From IMG/VR virus record IMGVR_UViG_3300031774_000133, positions 1 through 25,929 of that record: a stretch of 25,929 nt of DNA, one strand, 5' to 3'. A program made the translations under genes and the position numbers. Under the pieces are notes generated by a model. It saw only the letters and a list, made by a program, of their open reading frames with translations. It ran no database searches and was not told the origin of the DNA. Positions 19,461 through 25,929 of the stretch are shown piece after piece; position 1 is the first letter of the stretch, and each line of letters begins with the position of its first letter. This DNA comes from a virus.

Positions 19461-22046
19461 TTAGGCGTGGGCATAATATATATATGTTTGTCCAGCGTCA
19501 TTAGTACCACCTTTATTACCTACTAAATCAAAACCTGTTGAAGTAGGAGCACCATAATCAGTTGAAGTTAATTGAGCAGCATTATCATCAAGCATAAGAG
19601 CTTTATCAGCACCTGAACCCCATCCTCTTGTCGTGTCAAAAACATACCAATTATAGCCTTCACCACCAGTAGTAATATTTTTCAAAATAAGAAATCTAGG
19701 CTGGAAACCAACGTCTGTTATATTTTTAGTAGAGTCAGACCCAGAATATGAACCAACCTTGCTGATGCCGTCAACGCTGGCGAAGAGTATGGCTATATAT
19801 TCATCACCTGACGTACCACCAACATTAGACGAACTACCAGTTCTAAAGGATGTTGCACCAGGAACTACACCATCCCAAAATGTTCCTACTTCTTCAAATT
19901 CTGCACCATCTGAACTAAGAGTTAATCCATACGTCCAAGGATTTGTGCCGCCGTTCAATCCTTTATGACCTGCCCTCCAATTAGTTGTACTGTTCCTATT
20001 CTTTATCCAAATCATTTCTGGAGCCTTCGCCAATCCATGCATATGTGTCTCTGCACCACCTCCAGATTTCCAAGCCACCACATCAAAACCAGCGTGGCGT
20101 TTAAAGTTCCAACTAAGATAAGACGTTATTGCACTTCCATCACGCCAACCGTTATTGTGATCAAATAGATAATTACTTGCACTAGCTTCAGCATCAGTAT
20201 CATTTAGATGTAAATACTTACCTTGAATTAATCTTGCTGCTGTATACCAAGCTTCGCTTGTTGCAGGTTGTCTAGTAAAAGCAAAATCAACAGGGAAATT
20301 AGAAACGAATGATGGATTTGTACCGCCTGAGTTTCCATAAGCCATAGCGAATACATCCGTAGCCAATTGAGGCTTTTGTACCAACGGATCTGAACGGCGG
20401 ATTGCCATGTAGATGTAGGTATGACCATCTCCATTAAATTTATCATCACCATGTGTCAATTTAAAACCAGTTGGAGTTAGATTTAGGAAAGTTCCGCCAG
20501 TATCTTCTACCACGTTTCTATTGACTTCTTGGTATACAACATTTCCGCCAGTAGGAATCCCCCTCATACTATCTAAAATCATCCAAGGTTCATGAGTGAG
20601 ATCAGTATTTCTTATTAATATCCACTGTGGCTCCCAACCTAAATCAATCACTGGACCTGTAGTCGATCCATTTCCTGTCCAGCCACCGCACTTGATTACG
20701 TTTTGATCCCCTGCATCTCCAAAGGTAAATGCAGCAGGGCCATCGAAGGGGCTATCTGTTGATGCTGTTGGTGTACCCCAAGTAGCAGTAATCGTGTTAG
20801 GAGTAACTGTTGCTCCTGTTACTGAACTATTGTTGCAACATAAAAGTACAGTTCCCGATATGTTTGTTAATGGCTCTGTTGGTGGTCTAAACGCTGTTGT
20901 ATAAACTGCTGTTCCTTTGACTATTCTTACATTTGATAGTGCTGCATTAATATAGTAAGAGCTATTATCACCCCATCCACCTATTATTAAATTACCAGAA
21001 TATCCATCTCCTGTTATTCCTGTATGAGGTGCACCACTTGCAATTCCATTTACATACCACTGACCTGTTCCACTATTTGCAACAAAAGCACAGTGCGTCC
21101 ATTGACCTCTTTGAACAGCTCCATTTGCTGAATCACAATTTTTATTATCATCTGTAGTCCACTGTAACTTTCCATTTTGATCAACTTGGATATAGTAATA
21201 ATCACCACCATCTCTTCTAAAAGGTATACGCCAATTAGCATTGGCTTCATCTTGTCTTATCCAAAACTCCCATGTAAAAGTATTACCAAGATCAAAATCT
21301 GAACTACTAGCAATAGTCAATTCATCATTACCATCAAAAACAACAGACCGTGCAGTAGCGGCTGTGGACTCACCTCCTGCGAAAATGTACGCAATATATT
21401 CACCACCTGAAGCATTAACATCACTACTTGTGCCTATTGCAAAGTTAGTAGCAGTTGGAGCACCCTGGTCGAATCTATTGTTCCCAGATGCTGCCGCACC
21501 AACATCGTTAAGTTTAAGATAATCACCAGCCGTTAACGCACTATGATAAACCGCCCAGTCATAAGTAGCTGCATCAAGACGTTTTATCATTATGCAACCT
21601 GGAACACTACCCAAATCATGGGTCAAAGTCTGAGCACTACCTGTCCCTGAATACTCTTTTATGGTGAAAAACCCAGGTGCCTTGCGGAATGACCATGAGG
21701 ACCATTGATAACTGGAATCATTTACAGCCGCTTCAGTTCCTAAACTAAATCCATTGTTATTAAAAGCAGAAAGCCTGCCTGCGTCATTAGCTTCTGCTGA
21801 TGTTGAATTAGTCTTTATATACTTACCAGCTCCCCTTACTGTGTCAAATATCATATGACCAGCCGCATTATCTCTGTTTTTTATCCATGTCAACCCACCT
21901 TCACCAGACAAGTCAAGACCATTATTTATTGATCTAACCGATCCATTTCCTTTATATAAAAACGTGCTAAATAGATCATCGACGTAGACCTTATCCCCAC
22001 CTGCTCCAGCTGCTCCTTGTATCAAGCGTTGTGTTTGTAAATCCAT
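19461..22046 (-). CDS. Repeat-built fibre protein with LamG-like domain
   Basis: This 861-residue protein is made of repeated beta units. About six copies carry a strand of the type P-x-x-I-x-I-K-N followed by a Trp-rich segment, for example GLTWIKNRDN (51), PGCIMIKRLD (149), PQWILIRNTD (473), DFAFTRQPATSEAW (587), PEMIWIKNRN (676) and PRFLILKNIT (783). Between copies two and three lies a concanavalin A/LamG-like domain (about 233-405, FTWEFWIRQDEANANW, GQWTHCAFVANSGTGQWYVN), a fold that commonly binds sugars. The repeats resemble DUF7483-type units of marine phages as far as I recall. It probably is a host-binding fibre or spike. It starts two bases after the stop of the 338-residue fibre gene, so the two are likely co-expressed. 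Confidence 0.82.
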   Translation of the reverse strand: MDLQTQRLIQGAAGAGGDKVYVDDLFSTFLYKGNGSVRSINNGLDLSGEGGLTWIKNRDNAAGHMIFDTVRGAGKYIKTNSTSAEANDAGRLSAFNNNGFSLGTEAAVNDSSYQWSSWSFRKAPGFFTIKEYSGTGSAQTLTHDLGSVPGCIMIKRLDAATYDWAVYHSALTAGDYLKLNDVGAAASGNNRFDQGAPTATNFAIGTSSDVNASGGEYIAYIFAGGESTAATARSVVFDGNDELTIASSSDFDLGNTFTWEFWIRQDEANANWRIPFRRDGGDYYYIQVDQNGKLQWTTDDNKNCDSANGAVQRGQWTHCAFVANSGTGQWYVNGIASGAPHTGITGDGYSGNLIIGGWGDNSSYYINAALSNVRIVKGTAVYTTAFRPPTEPLTNISGTVLLCCNNSSVTGATVTPNTITATWGTPTASTDSPFDGPAAFTFGDAGDQNVIKCGGWTGNGSTTGPVIDLGWEPQWILIRNTDLTHEPWMILDSMRGIPTGGNVVYQEVNRNVVEDTGGTFLNLTPTGFKLTHGDDKFNGDGHTYIYMAIRRSDPLVQKPQLATDVFAMAYGNSGGTNPSFVSNFPVDFAFTRQPATSEAWYTAARLIQGKYLHLNDTDAEASASNYLFDHNNGWRDGSAITSYLSWNFKRHAGFDVVAWKSGGGAETHMHGLAKAPEMIWIKNRNSTTNWRAGHKGLNGGTNPWTYGLTLSSDGAEFEEVGTFWDGVVPGATSFRTGSSSNVGGTSGDEYIAILFASVDGISKVGSYSGSDSTKNITDVGFQPRFLILKNITTGGEGYNWYVFDTTRGWGSGADKALMLDDNAAQLTSTDYGAPTSTGFDLVGNKGGTNDAGQTYIYYAHA

Positions 22047-22048
22047 GT

Positions 22049-23065
22049 CTAGTTCACATAGTCAACAAGAGCAGAACCTCTATATCTTGTACCACCATCA
22101 TCCGTAACAAACATAAATAAATGAGTCTTACCGGCGGTCAATGTCGGAGCTGTATCTGCATTCCATTTTACACTTGCTGGCCATGTAATGGTACCACTTG
22201 AGTGTGTTAATTCCAAAGTGAAGGATGTCACCGAACCTGAAGCAGCTGGATTAGCAAAGGTAAATGTACTGTTGCCTGATATCGTCTTTGTGAAGTAATT
22301 CCCAGTAGAACAATCAATCTCTAACGCTCCTACTGCTTCCGCTACTTGTTCATAAGCACCATCAATTGTTATCCCATCAACAACTGCTGTACCTGTAACG
22401 TCAACGCCAGTTGACGTGGTTTCTATTTTTTTGACGTTATCGCAATAGAGTTCTACGGCTCCATCATCCAACGCAACAATACTGTTCTCACCATATTTAG
22501 GTTGTATCCGAATATCTCCTCCATCATCGTCATCATAATTAGATCCTATAAATAAAGTACCTGTCTTGTTTTGTATATAAGAACCAGATCCCGTATGGTA
22601 GATCTCAAGATCTGATCCAGTACCAAATATTGCTTTTGCATTATCATTAAAAATCAAATCATCTGTTGACTTATCCCAAGTTACATTTGCGGCATCCCCA
22701 GTGAACACCACGTCTCCAGTGAAACTTCCTCCGGCGAGAGGCATTTTTGTTGCATCAACTGCTAATTGCCAAGAACATGTATTATCTCCGTCTACTCTTA
22801 AATATTTAGTTGTACCAGTTTCACCTGTAGATAAAACAGCGGTTCCTTCAGGTGCATTAGCATCAGAAGCCCACCCTAAAGCCCCTGATCCATCTGTCTT
22901 AAGAACTTGATTAGCAGATCCATCGGCAGCAGGTAAACTCCAAACAAGATTACTAGCTACAGTAGCTGGAGCCTTTAATCCTACGTAGTGCGTCGAATCA
23001 GCGTCACCGAGTCGTATATCACCCTGATGTCGTGTTTGTAATAATTCAGCTTTAGTCTGTGTCAT
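22049..23065 (-). CDS. Short tail-fibre-like protein
   Basis: This 338-residue protein starts with a short helix (MTQTKAELLQTRHQ). It then carries the module GDIRLGDADSTHYVG, WSLPAADGSANQVLKT (15-66), about two thirds identical to residues 114-165 of the fibre at 16254-18830. A beta shaft with FNDNAKAIFGTGSDLEIYH is likewise shared. The C-terminal part (NYFTKTISGNSTFTFANPAA, then WNADTAPTLTAGKTHLFMFV) is a domain often seen at the end of cyanophage fibres. It may be a second receptor-binding or connector fibre. Confidence 0.82.
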   Translation of the reverse strand: MTQTKAELLQTRHQGDIRLGDADSTHYVGLKAPATVASNLVWSLPAADGSANQVLKTDGSGALGWASDANAPEGTAVLSTGETGTTKYLRVDGDNTCSWQLAVDATKMPLAGGSFTGDVVFTGDAANVTWDKSTDDLIFNDNAKAIFGTGSDLEIYHTGSGSYIQNKTGTLFIGSNYDDDDGGDIRIQPKYGENSIVALDDGAVELYCDNVKKIETTSTGVDVTGTAVVDGITIDGAYEQVAEAVGALEIDCSTGNYFTKTISGNSTFTFANPAASGSVTSFTLELTHSSGTITWPASVKWNADTAPTLTAGKTHLFMFVTDDGGTRYRGSALVDYVN

Positions 23066-23121
23066 CTACTCTATTAAACTCTGCGCTTTATATATAATTT
23101 TACGCTCTAAAAACCTACTAA

Positions 23122-23337
23122 CTAAAAGACTCTTCTCTCTTCTGTAAACCAAGGATCTTCATCAGAACCGTCTCCAGACTCATATGAAGCTTGTTCGCCA
23201 GTTGTTGGCAATCCTAAACCACTACTAAATGAAGCAGAACTACCACTAGAACGGCGCTTCCATTGGGAAGCTAAACCATAAGCGTTTTCCCAACTCCCAC
23301 CATTTGCCATTACAGTTGGAAAGTCATTGTCTCCCAT
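23122..23337 (-). CDS. Small virion-like protein
   Basis: This 71-residue protein is rich in Ser and Gly (KRRSSGSSASFSSGLGLPTT) with an acidic end (SGDGSDEDPWFTEERRVF). It is predicted disordered. It starts two bases beyond the stop of the gene at 23340-23570 and belongs to the minus-strand structural operon. No family is recognised; a virion or connector peptide is a guess from context. Confidence 0.6.
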   Translation of the reverse strand: MGDNDFPTVMANGGSWENAYGLASQWKRRSSGSSASFSSGLGLPTTGEQASYESGDGSDEDPWFTEERRVF

Positions 23338-23339
23338 TC

Positions 23340-23570
23340 TTAAGCTCCAATACTAGCTAAAAAGTGATCGACTCTATCTGTAATACCTGGCTCCTGTGAA
23401 GCAGCATTCATAGGATTAGTTTTTTCTGCAGCTCTTATATTTGCTTCCGCATATGGCGCACTTACAGCTTGACCTTGTGTTGCATAGCCACCAGGTAGCC
23501 CTTCTTGACGACGTGGATCACCTAAATCTGCCATGTCTAATCCTGCTGGATCGAATCCTGCGCCGTTCAT
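23340..23570 (-). CDS. Small virion-like protein
   Basis: This 76-residue protein (MNGAGFDPAGLDMADLGDPR...) is Gly/Ala/Pro/Asp-rich with a short C-terminal helix (GITDRVDHFLASIGA). A TATAAT-like element and AGG lie upstream. It forms a tight pair with the gene at 23122-23337 and is of the same low-complexity type. No family is recognised. Confidence 0.6.
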   Translation of the reverse strand: MNGAGFDPAGLDMADLGDPRRQEGLPGGYATQGQAVSAPYAEANIRAAEKTNPMNAASQEPGITDRVDHFLASIGA

Positions 23571-23605
23571 TAATCTTTACCTATTTCTCTTAATTATAAC
23601 TATTC

Positions 23606-24508
23606 CTAATAGTCACTTATATTTTCACCAAGGTCAGGACCGACTACCTCTCCTTTTTCATTTACTCTTGGAGCTATAACAATACCATTTCTATCAACCC
23701 AAGTAGAATTTTTTCCGACCCACCTTGTTTTACCTTTCCCTACCTCTTTATCTTCTAAGAACTTATCGACTTCTTCAGATAAATGCTTAGGACCTTCTCC
23801 TGTTTCAAGATGCTTAGGACCTTCTCCTGTTTCAAGATGCTTAGGACCTTCTCCTGTCTCTAAATGACGTGATGGTGTTCGATAATCATTCGGAAATTCT
23901 TCTTCATTTCTAATTTGATATTTATAAAGTGGGGAATAACCACCATGTGTCATAGCATGTTCTAAACTTCCTGGACCTTTCCCATATAATTCTGGATTGC
24001 TTGGATCACCATAAGGATTATATTCAGAAAGCTCAGCAATCGCTAATTGGGCAGGTAAACTCAATAGTTTTGAACCTACTCCTAAAGTACCTTTAACTAC
24101 AGGATTGCTTGCTACCTGACCTACAATTGGACTCTTTGTACCTAATAATATATTACGAACCACAGGGTTACCCGCAAACCTATTACTAATACCACTAGGT
24201 AAACCCCTTACCTTACTTAAGAAAGACCTAGGCGTAGATGCAGCGACATCTACAACTTCTCCACCTAACGTATTAATAATTGGTCTACTAGTTAATGTCC
24301 TACCCCAAGGATCTGGAATTGTCTCTGATGCCGTTGATAATAAGTTAGGAATTGAAGCTTTTTGATTTAAAAGTCTTTTTAAAGGGGTACCAAAACGTTG
24401 ACCCAATCGAGATAACCTACCGCCAAAACTATTGTCTTTGATATTTAAAGGTATATCAAGTTTACCTAAATCAGTAAAATAACGTAATAAAAACTCATTA
24501 GGATTCAT
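23606..24508 (-). CDS. Probable virion protein with nonapeptide repeats
   Basis: This 300-residue protein starts MNPNEFLLRYFTDLGKLDIP, similar to the truncated protein at 1-160. The middle (LPAQLAIAELSEYNPYG and the Gly/Pro/Val-rich stretch before it, with NPVVRN and NPVVKG) is basic and hydrophobic. Residues 214-240 hold three copies of HLETGEGPK, followed by an acidic helix (LSEEVDKFLEDKEVG) and a C-terminal beta part (TRWVGKNSTWVDRNGIVIAP). The basic, low-complexity nature fits an internal or connector virion protein. It is the first gene of the minus-strand structural operon and is divergent from the 54-residue gene at 24572-24736. No named family is recognised. Confidence 0.7.
   Translation of the reverse strand: MNPNEFLLRYFTDLGKLDIPLNIKDNSFGGRLSRLGQRFGTPLKRLLNQKASIPNLLSTASETIPDPWGRTLTSRPIINTLGGEVVDVAASTPRSFLSKVRGLPSGISNRFAGNPVVRNILLGTKSPIVGQVASNPVVKGTLGVGSKLLSLPAQLAIAELSEYNPYGDPSNPELYGKGPGSLEHAMTHGGYSPLYKYQIRNEEEFPNDYRTPSRHLETGEGPKHLETGEGPKHLETGEGPKHLSEEVDKFLEDKEVGKGKTRWVGKNSTWVDRNGIVIAPRVNEKGEVVGPDLGENISDY
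23783..23863 (-). repeat. Three tandem 27-bp coding repeats
   Basis: Three head-to-tail units of 27 bp encode HLETGEGPK three times. The first two are identical at the DNA level and the third differs near its end, which indicates recent duplication by slippage. The unit length is a multiple of three, so the reading frame is kept. Confidence 0.95.
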
Positions 24509-24571
24509 GATTCTTGACTTTATTTTTAATAACCTTTTTATAATATTATCATCGGAAAGCTAATTAACAGG

Positions 24572-24736
24572 GTGACTACACTTTCTCACGGCACAACAAT
24601 TGAAACAATAAACAACCACGGTCATGTTTTTCATCGTGTTTGTGTACCGGGAGGAGGTATGTGCCGCTATGCCGAAACAGAAGATACAGCACAAGGCTTT
24701 GCTTCAACTTTTGAAGAACTATATAAGCATAGGTAG
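24572..24736 (+). CDS. Small GHV-motif protein 3
   Basis: The frame starts at GTG 24572 and encodes 54 residues (MTTLSHGTTIETINNHGHVF...). The segment HGHVFHRVCVPGGGMCRYAE with TAQGFASTFEELYKHR follows the pattern of the small proteins at 10484-10723 and 11372-11554 (G-H/T-V, then Cys, then a helix starting with Ala). The stop codon lies inside the repeat TAGGTAGGGATAGGTA. There is no clear ribosome binding site. The pattern shared with two other tiny genes supports it. Confidence 0.55.
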   Translation: MTTLSHGTTIETINNHGHVFHRVCVPGGGMCRYAETEDTAQGFASTFEELYKHR

Positions 24737-24739
24737 GGA

Positions 24740-24783
24740 TAGGTATATGAGTGTTCAACAACAATTAAACAGTCACATACCTA
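24740..24783. repeat. 44-bp dyad, copy A
   Basis: TAGGTATATGAGTGT, a 14-base AT-rich centre and ACAGTCACATACCTA form a dyad in which 13 of 15 positions pair. Copy B has the same length and nearly the same arms but a different centre. Conservation of arms and spacing rather than of the centre suggests binding of a dimeric protein or a conserved hairpin. Confidence 0.8.
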
Positions 24784-24967
24784 ATCTCATTAGAAAATAA
24801 CTTTATATATAGTTAAAAAATAGCAAAATAAGCCGAAAAATAGGTAGGGAGAAAGGATTATTTTCGGAAAAATACCTTCAAAAAGGTTGTAGCACAGTGT
24901 TTTTAATATAGACACCCAAAAACTTAAAAAAAATGGCCTTTCTACTCAGGTACGTAAGCGTTATGGA

Positions 24968-25011
24968 TAGGTACATGAGTGTATATAAGTAAAAATACAG
25001 TCACATACCTA
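24968..25011. repeat. 44-bp dyad, copy B
   Basis: TAGGTACATGAGTGT, a 14-base AT-rich centre and ACAGTCACATACCTA. The arms differ from copy A at one base, and the 15-14-15 layout is identical. It begins 228 bp after copy A, in the same orientation. Confidence 0.8.
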
Positions 25012-25100
25012 ACCCCTTCTTCCTTAGAAGTAAATAAAAGAAGGAAAAATTTTCGGATTTTGGGTGTTCAATGATTGCCATTGCGCCAGAAGAGGTTTAA

Positions 25101-25120
25101 GGTGTAGAACACTCTGCACC
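25101..25120 (+). promoter_or_regulatory. Hairpin in the leader of the HNH/HTH gene
   Basis: GGTGTAGA, the loop ACAC and TCTGCACC make an 8-bp stem with one U-G pair, 18 bases before ATG 25139. It is followed by CTAACTGTTTTC, a poor U-tract. It could be a weak terminator of incoming transcripts or a leader structure that controls the gene. Confidence 0.5.
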
Positions 25121-25138
25121 CTAACTGTTTTCGTCTAA

Positions 25139-25929
25139 ATGGATGCTTTCTTAGCCACATCACTTACACCAACAGACCAAATTACCTTTGTAAAAGCCTT
25201 TCAAATAGCAATTCAACTACGAGGAAAGGATAAATGCTGGTGTTTAAAGCGGCGTGATCAATGTAATCACACGATTTTTCAGGGCTTTACTACCAGCAAG
25301 AAGGTCTGTTTGTCCTATAGAGGGCGAGACGCACGTCCTCTTCTTTTAGCCATGGCTGGAGAGCCTTCTAACCCTCTTAAAACAATTATTGTTCGTCGGG
25401 CTGTTTGTGAATCTCAGTATTGTTTGAATCCTTCGCATTATTACTGGGGAACGAGGGCAGATGTTGCAAAGGAGAGTATTCAAAAACGTAAGAAAGGTAT
25501 TAATAATGCTTTAATAACTAGATTACGACAGGATAGTGAGTCAGGTATAAGTAGTCTGAAATTATCGAAAACTTACCGGCTTCCTTATCAAACTGTTAGA
25601 AGAATCTGTAACTATGAAACTTATATTCCTGAAGAAACGACTGAAAATAGAGATAATCAACAAATATGGAAAAATATTGCAACGTTATACGAAAAGCTAA
25701 CTACAGAGTATTCTACTGAAGCAGATGAATTTAATTTAAATTATCACATGAAAAATGATTATGAATGTCCTTGGCATGCAAAAGGTTCTTCAACTCATAA
25801 AGGTAATTTTGGTTTAATGGGAGAATGTTTGGACTGCATGAAGGAAATCAAGAAAAATAGATGTGAAGTAGATGTACGTAATTTTGATTTTCGCTGGCAC
25901 TGGCAAATAAAAAGATTCTGGGATCGGGT
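25139..25929 (+). CDS. HNH-like, helix-turn-helix and zinc-finger protein, truncated by the window
   Basis: The frame is open from ATG 25139 to the right edge (263 residues visible). Residues 33-44 hold a Cys/His cluster (CWCLKRRDQCNH). CESQYCLNPSHYYWGTRADV (90-109) matches the zinc-binding loop of His-Me finger/HNH homing endonucleases (C-x4-C-x-NP-x-H). Residues 133-160 are a resolvase- or AP2-type helix-turn-helix (SLKLSKTYRLPYQTVRRICN). Residues 210-242 hold another metal site (CPWH, then CLDC and a further Cys). The combination fits a site-specific DNA-binding nuclease or a regulator derived from one. In phages, HNH genes often stand beside terminase genes, but the neighbour is not visible. 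The adjacent dyads are candidate binding sites. No Shine-Dalgarno is seen. Confidence 0.75.
   Translation, partial: MDAFLATSLTPTDQITFVKAFQIAIQLRGKDKCWCLKRRDQCNHTIFQGFTTSKKVCLSYRGRDARPLLLAMAGEPSNPLKTIIVRRAVCESQYCLNPSHYYWGTRADVAKESIQKRKKGINNALITRLRQDSESGISSLKLSKTYRLPYQTVRRICNYETYIPEETTENRDNQQIWKNIATLYEKLTTEYSTEADEFNLNYHMKNDYECPWHAKGSSTHKGNFGLMGECLDCMKEIKKNRCEVDVRNFDFRWHWQIKRFWDR

Larger units (their letters stand above)
24737..25138. other. AT-rich, repeat-dense non-coding segment; possible origin or control region
   Basis: This stretch of about 400 bases has no convincing gene. It holds two 44-bp dyads (24740-24783 and 24968-25011). It also holds TAGGTAGGGA, once just before the segment at 24730-24739 and again at 24841-24850. 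ACACCCAAAA (24912-24921) is inverted as TTTTGGGTGT (25058-25067). CCGAAAA (24833) is inverted as TTTTCGG at 24861 and 25050. A hairpin ends the segment. It lies between the minus-strand structural operon and a plus-strand gene for a DNA-binding protein. A replication origin, a regulatory hub or a recombination site are all possible. Confidence 0.6.

Noticed and set aside
23783-23863. Regularly spaced repeats as a CRISPR array
   Set aside because: The units are directly adjacent without spacers and encode an in-frame nonapeptide.
24576-24764. Minus-strand 62-residue frame
   Set aside because: It is antisense to the 54-residue plus-strand gene, which has a motif shared with other small proteins of the window; the antisense frame has none.
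24740-25011. Insertion sequence or transposon bounded by the repeated dyads
   Set aside because: The 184 bases between the copies contain no transposase, the copies are in direct orientation, and no target duplication is seen.

Overview
This window looks like part of a lytic tailed cyanophage genome infecting marine picocyanobacteria (Prochlorococcus or Synechococcus). The base composition is AT-rich. It carries an intact viral psbA whose D1 product has the N-terminal style of Prochlorococcus D1, a phage DNA replication module, small proteins of families known from cyanobacteria and their phages (DUF4278, DUF5895, a secreted beta-barrel-like protein), and long tail-fibre genes. No capsid, portal, large terminase, RNA polymerase or integrase gene lies in the window, so I cannot place it in a phage family.

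Layout. Bases 1-1724 (minus strand): a truncated probable virion gene, a small unknown gene and psbA with its own terminator. Bases 1725-2512: a divergent regulatory region, a small secreted protein, a DUF4278 gene and a cluster of hairpins in front of a promoter-like sequence. Bases 2513-15784 (mostly plus strand): the replication module. In order it holds small early genes, a T7-like family A DNA polymerase, small membrane proteins, an SSB, a DUF5895 protein, a Gp157-like coiled-coil protein, a cluster of very small proteins, a PD-(D/E)XK nuclease, and a PrimPol/D5-type SF3 primase-helicase. It ends with a secreted outer-membrane-like protein and a small membrane protein. Bases 15781-24508 (minus strand): the tail-fibre/adhesin module with three large fibre-like proteins, a tail assembly chaperone-like protein and small virion-like proteins. 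Bases 24509-25138: a divergent region with a tiny gene and an AT-rich, repeat-dense segment carrying two copies of a 44-bp dyad. Bases 25139-25929: the start of a plus-strand gene for an HNH-like/HTH/zinc-finger protein cut by the window end.

How the genes work together. Polymerase, primase-helicase, SSB and nuclease form a compact replisome with an unusual mix: a T7-type polymerase that seems to lack the thioredoxin-binding insertion, paired with an SF3 primase-helicase rather than a T7 gp4/DnaB-type enzyme. PsbA would keep photosystem II working during infection. The fibre genes share adhesin modules.

A recurring architectural feature is that single minus-strand genes or gene pairs interrupt the plus-strand module at 2836-3459, 6436-7080 and 9037-9441. 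At every plus/minus convergent boundary, including the last one at 15781-15784, the coding ends overlap.
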